From: an uncultured Candidatus Saccharibacteria bacterium
GTDB lineage: Bacteria; Patescibacteriota; Saccharimonadia; Saccharimonadales; Saccharimonadaceae
DNA: 8,408 nt
Assembly: GCA_938042065.1 (NCBI GenBank)
Contig: CALISG010000024.1
Location: 1-8,408 of the forward strand
Direction of reading: 5' to 3'
The notes under the pieces were generated by a model. The model made no database searches. It worked only from the letters and a program-made list of their open reading frames with translations, and was not told the DNA's origin. Position 1 is the stretch's first letter, and each line of letters starts with the position of its first letter. A program made the position numbers and the translations under genes. This document shows positions 1 through 5,407 of this stretch, piece after piece.

Positions 1-578
1 AACAAGGCATCAAGCTTTCTGATAATTGGCGCGCCGAATTTGATGCGCGAATGGCTGAGCAACGCCAGCGTTCCAAGACAGCGCGCAAAGGACAATTTAG
101 CGGCGGCCTAGAGGGTCACGATCCGATTCATCTGAAATATCATACGGCGACGCACTTGCTGGGGGCGGCACTGCGCAAAGTTCTGAAGGCGCCGGATTTG
201 CAGCAGCATGGCAGCAATATCACTGCCGAGCGCCTGCGTTTCGATTTTAATCACGATAAATTGACGCTAGAGGAAAAACAGGCGGTGGAAGATCAGGTCA
301 ATGCGTGGATTGACGCTGATCTGCCAGTTAGCTACCAGGTTTATCCAACCGATGAAGCGCTAAAAATGGGGGCTATCGGCGCCTTTGGCGAGCGTTATGG
401 CAATGAAGTCAAGGTTTATTCCATTGGCAAGGGCGAAAACAGAGTTAGTTTCGAAGTTTGCGGCGGCCCGCACGTTGAACACACGGGTGTCTTGGCTGAA
501 GGCGGTAAGCGCTTCAAAATCACCAAAGAGGAGTCCAGCTCGGCTGGAATTCGCCGGATTAAAGCGGTTTTGAGTTAA
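1..578 (+). CDS. alaS: Alanyl-tRNA synthetase, C-terminal part (5' end outside window)
   Basis: This is the 3' end of a gene that charges tRNA-Ala with alanine in the cytoplasm. The frame is already open at base 3, so the first ATG at 51 is internal and not the start. The visible part is the editing domain that removes mischarged serine or glycine. It contains the first zinc/editing motif HTATHLL (about 141-161), then NITAERLRFDF, and the second motif CGGPHVEHTG (459-488), where Pro replaces the usual Thr of CGGTH. It ends with KEESSSAGIRRIKAVLS. The stop follows directly after this conserved block, so the C-Ala domain and the linker found in the roughly 870-residue bacterial enzymes are absent. 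Short forms like this are, as I recall, common in CPR bacteria. No frameshift is visible. The next gene has its own promoter. Confidence 0.93.
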   Translation, partial: QGIKLSDNWRAEFDARMAEQRQRSKTARKGQFSGGLEGHDPIHLKYHTATHLLGAALRKVLKAPDLQQHGSNITAERLRFDFNHDKLTLEEKQAVEDQVNAWIDADLPVSYQVYPTDEALKMGAIGAFGERYGNEVKVYSIGKGENRVSFEVCGGPHVEHTGVLAEGGKRFKITKEESSSAGIRRIKAVLS

Positions 579-633
579 TCCTTGTAAGCCCCTATGATCT
601 GGCAAAATCTAGCAACCATAAGCAAAAATAGTA

Positions 634-649
634 TATAATAGATGTAGTT
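634..649 (+). promoter_or_regulatory. Probable -10 box and near-leaderless start of the FtsA-like gene
   Basis: A perfect TATAAT lies at 634-639, preceded by an A-rich stretch. No convincing -35 is seen at 16-18 bases upstream. The ATG at 650 is only 10 bases past the -10 box, so transcription should begin around 646-647 and leave three or four untranslated bases. No Shine-Dalgarno is present before the ATG. The rest of the 579-649 gap shows no clear terminator for alaS. Confidence 0.55.
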
Positions 650-1933
650 ATGGTTTTAGAGCGATTACGCAATAAGCTAAATAATCTAAAGGGCGAGTCC
701 GATGATCAGCACGATGATTACATCGTTGCACTCGATATCGGTACCGAAAACGTTAAGGCGCTGTTAGCTCGCGTTAGCGGCGACGATATTGAGATTCTTG
801 GTGTTGGACGTGCTCATCAAGAATTTTCAGATATGCATTCGGGCGCGATTGCTGATATTGCTGGCGTAGTGCAACACTGCGAGGACGCTCTGACTCAGGC
901 TGAAGACGAAGCTGGCTTGCAGGCCAAGCATGCTGTCATCGGTATAGCTGGCGAACTGGTAAAAGGTACGACTAGTACAATTCGTTATCGCCGTCCGCAG
1001 CCTGACCGTCCGCTTGACGAGCAAGAAGTCGAGTTTATTATCGAGAAGGTCCAAGATCGCGCTGCTAAACGGGCGCAAAAACAGATCGCTTTAGAGACAG
1101 GCAATGACGAGGTGGAGGTCAAGCTGGTCAACTCAGCGCTGGTTAGTATTCATATTGACGGCTATAAAGTGTCGAATCCGATTGGCTTTCAGGGCAAGGA
1201 TGTAGCGGTGCAAATTTATACGGCATTTGCGCCGATGGTACATATAGGCGCGTTGGAGCGAGTGGCACAAGAGCTTGATTTGGAGTTATTGGCGGTCGCT
1301 GCTGAGCCGTTTGCGGTTAGCCGTAGTGTGCTTGGCGCTGATAGCAGTAGTGCTTTCACGGCAATTTTGGCAGATGTAGGTGGTGGTACAACTGATATTG
1401 CAGTGGTTAATGACGGCGGTGTTGAGGGTACCAAGATGTTTGGCATCGGTGGCCGCAGTTTTACTAAAACTATCGCTGACGAGTTGTCAATTCCGTACGA
1501 TCAGGCAGAAAAACTCAAAGTAAATATCGAGGACAGTAAAATTAAAGCTACCGTCAAAAAAGATGTGGCAGTTGCCGTTGATAAAACTCTCGAGGTTTGG
1601 TTGGCTGGCGTAGAGCTAGCATTGAGCGAGTTTGACGCAGTCGATCAGCTGCCGCCGCGTATTTTGTTGTGCGGTGGCGGTGCTAGCTTGTCTCAATTAG
1701 TTGCGGCTCTCGAAAAGCGTGATTGGTACAGCGAGTTGCCATTTACTAAGCGTCCGACGGTACAGCGTATTCGTCCCGATCAGGTTGTTGGTATTACGGA
1801 TAAAACCGGTGAAGTCAATGATCACACTTTTATTACGGCGATGGGCCTGCTGCGTGTTGGTTATGATACAATAATAGGAGCAGGCGACACTCAGTCGGTT
1901 CGCAGTAAAATTAATAGGATTTTGCGAATTTAA
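650..1933 (+). CDS. ftsA: FtsA-like actin-fold ATPase (cell division family)
   Basis: This 427-residue protein has the actin/Hsp70 ATPase fold. Phosphate-1 motif DIGTENVK is at residues 29-36, an FtsA-type SHS2/1C region lies at about 95-200, phosphate-2 motif ADVGGGTTDI is at 241-250 and the adenosine motif LLCGGGASL is at 349-357. The tail SVRSKINRILRI (416-427) could form an amphipathic helix like the membrane-targeting tail of FtsA. FtsA tethers FtsZ to the membrane and recruits the divisome. The related PilM of type IV pili is the main alternative. I favour FtsA because of the N-terminal layout (GAIADI, a C-x-x-A helix, then IGIAGE) and the tail. No ftsZ is adjacent, unlike the usual ftsA-ftsZ pair. 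An in-frame TAG at 629-631 leaves ATG 650 as the only sensible start. The next gene follows after 12 bases. Confidence 0.75.
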   Translation: MVLERLRNKLNNLKGESDDQHDDYIVALDIGTENVKALLARVSGDDIEILGVGRAHQEFSDMHSGAIADIAGVVQHCEDALTQAEDEAGLQAKHAVIGIAGELVKGTTSTIRYRRPQPDRPLDEQEVEFIIEKVQDRAAKRAQKQIALETGNDEVEVKLVNSALVSIHIDGYKVSNPIGFQGKDVAVQIYTAFAPMVHIGALERVAQELDLELLAVAAEPFAVSRSVLGADSSSAFTAILADVGGGTTDIAVVNDGGVEGTKMFGIGGRSFTKTIADELSIPYDQAEKLKVNIEDSKIKATVKKDVAVAVDKTLEVWLAGVELALSEFDAVDQLPPRILLCGGGASLSQLVAALEKRDWYSELPFTKRPTVQRIRPDQVVGITDKTGEVNDHTFITAMGLLRVGYDTIIGAGDTQSVRSKINRILRI

Positions 1934-1934
1934 T

Positions 1935-1940
1935 AGAGAA
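1935..1940 (+). promoter_or_regulatory. Weak ribosome binding site for the baseplate-J-like gene
   Basis: AGAGAA lies five bases before the ATG at 1946 and only two bases after the stop of the FtsA-like gene. It is a poor Shine-Dalgarno, so translation of this gene is probably helped by coupling to the gene before it. Confidence 0.35.
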
Positions 1941-1945
1941 ATAAT

Positions 1946-3598
1946 ATGCAAAAAGATGTCATTTATATAGATGTAGAAGACGATGTTACTTCAATTATTG
2001 GCAAGATAAAAGCTGCTAATTCCAACATTGTTGCTTTGGTGCCGCCAAAGCGAATTGGGGCGATTCAGAGTGCAGTAAACCTTAAATTGGTGCATCGCGC
2101 GGCTGAGCGGGTCGATAAAAAACTGGTAATTATTACTAATAATGATGCTTTGTCGACGCTTGCGGGCAGCGCGGGTATTCCGGTGGCCAAAAATTTGCAG
2201 AGTCGTCCAGAATTAGCTGAGATCCCAGCTCTTGAAGTCAACAGTGACGATGACGTGATTGATGGATCGGAAACGTTGAATGGCGGCACTAAGCCCAACG
2301 CGCAAACTCTTGACGATAAGAAAGGGCAGTCATCTCTTAATGATGAACTTAGCAAAATTGAAGACGAAGGAGAGGATGAGCTACCGTCTTCTAAAGGCAA
2401 GGATGGTAGCGACAAGGAGTCTGCCAACCAGGCGAATGATAAGTCGAAAAAAAGTCCGAAAATCCCCGATTTTAATACTTTTCGTAAAAAGTTCTTCATT
2501 ATCGGTGCGGCTGTTATTTTGTTGATCGCTGGTTTGGTGTGGGCGTTTGTGTTTGCGCCGCGAGCACAGATTGTCATTTCTGCGCAAACTAGTAGTGTAG
2601 CTGTTAACACTCATATCAAATCAAGCGCTGCTGTTAACACTAGTTTGCAAGATGGTACTGTCAAACTGACGACCAAAACTAGAGAAAAAGCGATTTCTAA
2701 AACATTTACAGCTACCGGCAAGAAGGATGTCGGCGAAAAAGCGACTGGTATAGTAAGCTTTTCGACGCGCGATATTGACAATCTTGGTACAGAAATCCCA
2801 GCAGGAACAACTTTGACGACAGATTCTGGCGCCGAGTATGTTACCAATGAAGGCGTTAAAATCTCGCTTAGTAATTATCGTAATGCCAAGGTGAAAATTA
2901 CTGCCGCACGCAGCGGCGCCAGCTATAATGGCGCTAGCGGTACAGTCAAGGGAGCGCCTAGTGGTATTTCAGCAAGTATTAGCGGCTCGACGACGGGAGG
3001 TACTGACAAAACTATTACCGTCGTTCAACAAAGCGATATAAATAAAGCAATGCGCGAACTCGTTACCGAGGACGATAAGAACCAAAACAAAGCTGCTTTG
3101 CAAACTGAGTTTGGCAAGGATTACACAATTATCAATGAGTCATTCGCGGCGGATATCGCTGGCATTAATAAGCCTGCTGTTGATAGCGAGGCCAACGACG
3201 GCCAAGCGGCTATTACTGGCACTATGAAATTCTCGCTTTCTGGTATTGCTCGCAGCGAGTTTGATGCGTTTCTCAAAGCTTACTGCCAGCAGCGCATTGA
3301 CGGCAAGTCAAACCAGAAAATTTATGATACCGGCAGTAAAACAGTTTCTCTGACTAATATAGCTATCTCGGGCGATACGATTAATGCGACAGTCTCGGCG
3401 AACGGTAAAGTTGGTCCGAAAATTGACGAAGACGCCATCAAGGAATACGTCAAAGGCCAGTCGGTCGGCGAGGTTCAAGAGCGCGTCAAGACTGTCGAAG
3501 GTATAAAGTCGGTGGATGTGAACCTTTCGCCATTTTGGGTTTATAGAGTTCCAGATGACACCAAGAAGATAAGTGTAAAGTTTCAGATAGATGGCTAA
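1946..3598 (+). CDS. Single-pass membrane protein with baseplate-J-like extracellular region
   Basis: This 550-residue protein is built in four parts. Residues 1-93 form a compact, probably alpha/beta cytoplasmic domain (VIYIDVEDDVTSIIGKI, then VALVPPKR, then LVIITNN). Residues about 95-175 are a charged, Asp/Ser/Lys-rich, probably disordered linker. Residues 183-203 are one hydrophobic membrane helix with basic residues on its N-terminal side, giving an N-in topology. Residues 205-550 are a Thr/Ser-rich, beta-rich extracellular part. The stretch at about 265-310 (EKATGIVSFSTRD, EIPAGTTLTTDSG) resembles the beta domain that databases label baseplate J/gp47 in CPR proteins. This is family resemblance only: no phage tail genes are nearby, so I do not call it a phage protein. 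Its function is unknown. Position between an FtsA-like ATPase and cell-wall genes suggests an envelope role, possibly as membrane partner of that ATPase. The end overlaps yqgF by 8 bases. Confidence 0.7.
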   Translation: MQKDVIYIDVEDDVTSIIGKIKAANSNIVALVPPKRIGAIQSAVNLKLVHRAAERVDKKLVIITNNDALSTLAGSAGIPVAKNLQSRPELAEIPALEVNSDDDVIDGSETLNGGTKPNAQTLDDKKGQSSLNDELSKIEDEGEDELPSSKGKDGSDKESANQANDKSKKSPKIPDFNTFRKKFFIIGAAVILLIAGLVWAFVFAPRAQIVISAQTSSVAVNTHIKSSAAVNTSLQDGTVKLTTKTREKAISKTFTATGKKDVGEKATGIVSFSTRDIDNLGTEIPAGTTLTTDSGAEYVTNEGVKISLSNYRNAKVKITAARSGASYNGASGTVKGAPSGISASISGSTTGGTDKTITVVQQSDINKAMRELVTEDDKNQNKAALQTEFGKDYTIINESFAADIAGINKPAVDSEANDGQAAITGTMKFSLSGIARSEFDAFLKAYCQQRIDGKSNQKIYDTGSKTVSLTNIAISGDTINATVSANGKVGPKIDEDAIKEYVKGQSVGEVQERVKTVEGIKSVDVNLSPFWVYRVPDDTKKISVKFQIDG

Positions 3599-3989
3599 GC
3601 AGTATTTGGCGCTTGACGTCGGCGAGCGGCGAATTGGCGTGGCATCGGCAAGCAGCGATGTTAAGATTGCCGTACCAGGCGACTGGATTGATGTCGACGG
3701 CAAGGAACTCGATATTATCCGCGAGATGCTGATTGACGAATCAATAGATGTTTTGGTAGTGGGTTATCCGCGCAATCAACGAGGCGAGCCGACTGCGCAG
3801 ACTCGGTATGTCGAAAACTTCGTCGATAGCCTTGGTCAAATTGAATCTGAAGTTGTATTCCAGGACGAATCGTTGACGAGCGTCAAAGCAGAGAATATCT
3901 TAGCATCGCAAAAACGTCCGTATAGTAAGGGCGAGATTGATTCTATGGCAGCTAGCATTATTTTACAAGATTATTTGGAGGCTCAATAA
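3591..3989 (+). CDS. yqgF: YqgF/RuvX family nuclease (pre-16S rRNA processing)
   Basis: This 132-residue RNase H-like protein has the typical length of the family. Members mature the 5' end of 16S rRNA and were earlier proposed as Holliday junction resolvases. The acidic catalytic set is intact: D9 in LALDVGERRIGVA, E93 in FQDESLTS and D117 in GEIDSMAA. The conserved VVGYPRNQRGEPTAQT segment is also present. An in-frame TAG directly before ATG 3591 fixes the start. The start overlaps the preceding gene by 8 bases and has no visible Shine-Dalgarno, which implies translational coupling. The stop shares one base with the mltG start (TAATG). YqgF beside MltG is a common bacterial arrangement and supports both calls. 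Confidence 0.93.
   Translation: MAKQYLALDVGERRIGVASASSDVKIAVPGDWIDVDGKELDIIREMLIDESIDVLVVGYPRNQRGEPTAQTRYVENFVDSLGQIESEVVFQDESLTSVKAENILASQKRPYSKGEIDSMAASIILQDYLEAQ
3977..3981 (+). promoter_or_regulatory. Ribosome binding site of mltG
   Basis: GGAGG lies inside the end of yqgF, seven bases before the ATG at 3989. It is the best Shine-Dalgarno within the four-gene operon and supports this ATG over others. Confidence 0.7.
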
Positions 3990-5281
3990 TGGATGGTTTT
4001 AAACGGCAGAATGGCCAACAATTTAATTCTCGGCCGAATAATAATCGGCAAGTACCGCCGCTTGGCGCAGCTCCGCGTCCTATGTCTCGTGCTATTGATC
4101 CAAATCAGCCAATGGGGCAAAAGGCTAATATTTCGCTTAACCCCGACCATGACGCTGCGAGCCAGAAGGTATCAAAGAAGAAACGTTGTCTTCGACGCTG
4201 GATGATTATTTTGATAACAGTCATGGTGTTTTTGACAGTGGTTTTTGCGGCACTATTTAAGTGGTACGAGATGCAGCTAAAACCAGTCTCAAGCGATAAC
4301 AATAAAGTATCGGTTACTGTTGAAGACGGTTCCTCGGTTTCAACAGTTGCCAATACGCTGGCCAGCAAAAATCTTATTCGCAACCGATTAGCTTTTGAAG
4401 TTTATGTGCGCCTTAATAATAAAAATAGCATCAAAGCTGGCACCTGTATGATTGCCCCGTCTGAGTCGGTCGCTGATATTGTTAACCGTATGAATAATGG
4501 CTGTCATGACTTCAAAACCATTACTTTTTATCCTGGTGGTACGTTAGAGAGTTCTAAGTATAAGGCTTCGCAGTCGTCTGATGGTGTTGATAAAACGAGC
4601 GTCCGTTACATCTTGCGCCAAGCAGGCTACTCTGATGATGAGATCTCAAGTGCTTTCAAAGCGAAATATGATAGTCCTCTGTTTGCCGATCGTCCAAGCG
4701 GGTCGTCTTTGGAGGGCTACGTCTTTGGGGAGACATATCAATTTACGGGCGATGCCACAGCTAAAGATGTTTTACAGACAGTGTTTGATCACATGTACAA
4801 GGTTGTGCAGAAAAATGACTTAGTTAATAAGTTTAAGGCGCAAGGTTTGACGCTTTATCAAGGGTTGACTATGGCTTCGATTGTTGAGCGGGAATTGGGC
4901 TGCGAAGATAAACCGACCGTCGAGCGCAAAAATCGCTGTTATCAATACCAGCGGGGTATTGCGCAGGTGTTTATAGCTCGCTACAAGAAAAACATGCAGC
5001 TTGGTTCTGATGTAACCTTTATTTATGCTGCAGACAAAGCTGGTGTTAAGCCTAAGGTGGATATTGATTCTCCGTATAATACTCGCAAGCATACTGGTTT
5101 GCCGCCGACGCCAATTGCGACACCTGGCGAATTATCGCTTAAAGCGGTCGCTGATCCGGCGCCTGGCGATAACTTGTTCTTCATAGCTGGCGATGACGGT
5201 TTAATATATTTTGCCAAAACTGATGAGGAACATAAAAACAATATTGACAAATACTGCCAGAAGTTGTGTAGTATCGTATAA
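3989..5281 (+). CDS. mltG: Endolytic peptidoglycan transglycosylase MltG (YceG family)
   Basis: This is a 430-residue membrane-anchored enzyme that cuts nascent glycan strands and so helps set their length. Residues 1-70 are a cytoplasmic tail rich in Asn, Gln and Pro and ending in a basic patch (KKKRCLRR). Residues 71-92 are the membrane helix. A LysM-like segment follows (SVTVEDGSSVSTVANTLASK). The catalytic domain carries ASIVERE, with the expected catalytic Glu at about residue 300. It also has the conserved substrate-groove segments DSPYNTRKHTGLPPTPI and NLFFIAGDDG. The tail is somewhat longer than in E. coli MltG (about 340 residues in all). Six extracytoplasmic cysteines (143, 162, 305, 317, 423, 427) lie in three local pairs, which is unusual. 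It is the last gene of the operon; no terminator is visible before the next promoter, which starts 4 bases after the stop. Confidence 0.93.
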   Translation: MDGFKRQNGQQFNSRPNNNRQVPPLGAAPRPMSRAIDPNQPMGQKANISLNPDHDAASQKVSKKKRCLRRWMIILITVMVFLTVVFAALFKWYEMQLKPVSSDNNKVSVTVEDGSSVSTVANTLASKNLIRNRLAFEVYVRLNNKNSIKAGTCMIAPSESVADIVNRMNNGCHDFKTITFYPGGTLESSKYKASQSSDGVDKTSVRYILRQAGYSDDEISSAFKAKYDSPLFADRPSGSSLEGYVFGETYQFTGDATAKDVLQTVFDHMYKVVQKNDLVNKFKAQGLTLYQGLTMASIVERELGCEDKPTVERKNRCYQYQRGIAQVFIARYKKNMQLGSDVTFIYAADKAGVKPKVDIDSPYNTRKHTGLPPTPIATPGELSLKAVADPAPGDNLFFIAGDDGLIYFAKTDEEHKNNIDKYCQKLCSIV

Positions 5282-5285
5282 AGTA

Positions 5286-5315
5286 TTGACATTAACGCTA
5301 GTGATTTGCTATAAT
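5286..5315 (+). promoter_or_regulatory. Near-consensus sigma-70 promoter for the CHAP hydrolase gene
   Basis: The -35 box TTGACA (5286-5291) and the -10 box TATAAT (5310-5315) both match consensus exactly, with an 18-base spacer. A TGC just before the -10 adds the extended -10 element. Transcription should start around 5322, giving a leader of about 80 bases. This is the strongest promoter in the window. Confidence 0.88.
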
Positions 5316-5348
5316 ATAGAGTATACACGAGGACTTGCAGGAACAATT

Positions 5349-5393
5349 ATGAATTATTGCCAGCTCTATCGTGCTTATAATATGATTTTCTAG
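5349..5393 (+). CDS. Possible 14-residue leader peptide upstream of the CHAP gene
   Basis: A small frame encodes MNYCQLYRAYNMIF and lies wholly inside the leader of the CHAP gene mRNA. AGGA at 5339-5342 sits six bases before its ATG, a plausible ribosome binding site. Its TAG stop (5391-5393) overlaps the AGGAG used by the next gene. Three of its 14 residues are Tyr. The frame also stays open upstream into the end of mltG, so its openness alone proves little. I infer a role in coupling or gating translation of the CHAP gene, but the peptide itself has no recognisable function. Confidence 0.4.
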   Translation: MNYCQLYRAYNMIF

Positions 5394-5407
5394 GAGAACC
5401 ATTATTA
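5378..5407 (+). promoter_or_regulatory. Predicted hairpin covering the CHAP gene ribosome site and start
   Basis: Bases 5378-5384 can pair with 5400-5407 with one bulged T at 5403. After one mismatch (5385/5399), 5386-5390 pair with 5394-5398, including one T-G wobble. The three-base loop is the TAG of the leader peptide. The Shine-Dalgarno is partly in the stem and partly in the loop, and the ATT start is in the 3' arm. The stem is AT-rich and only moderately stable. Confidence 0.35.
5392..5396 (+). promoter_or_regulatory. Shine-Dalgarno that decides an ATT start
   Basis: AGGAG is followed seven bases later by ATT at 5404 (four bases later by another ATT at 5401). No ATG, GTG or TTG exists in this frame between the TGA at 5383-5385 and ATG 5716, so this site is the main evidence that translation starts here. 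Confidence 0.6.

Noticed and set aside
642..647. ATG-TAG start-stop just before the FtsA-like ATG
   Set aside because: The predicted transcription start is at about 646-647, so this would not be on the mRNA.
650..1933. PilM of a type IV pilus locus
   Set aside because: No pilN, pilO or pilin genes follow, and the N-terminal layout and C-terminal tail look more like FtsA. It is kept only as the second choice.
2065..2610. Long minus-strand open frame of 181 codons
   Set aside because: It is antisense to the membrane-protein gene, its composition is low-complexity Ser/Leu mirrored from the acidic linker codons, and it has no recognisable product.
2600..2641. Direct repeat GCTGTTAACACT, two copies 30 bases apart (2600-2611 and 2630-2641)
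   Set aside because: It is in frame and encodes a short repeated AVNT in a beta-rich region. It looks like local protein repetition rather than a mobile or regulatory element.
1946..3598. Prophage or contractile injection system, from the baseplate-J resemblance
   Set aside because: The protein has a membrane helix and cytosolic domain, and no other phage or tail genes are present among its neighbours.
5211..5393. 60-codon frame beginning inside mltG
   Set aside because: Its first part is a shifted reading of mltG. Only the last 14 codons, within the CHAP gene leader, have their own ribosome site, and those are reported separately.
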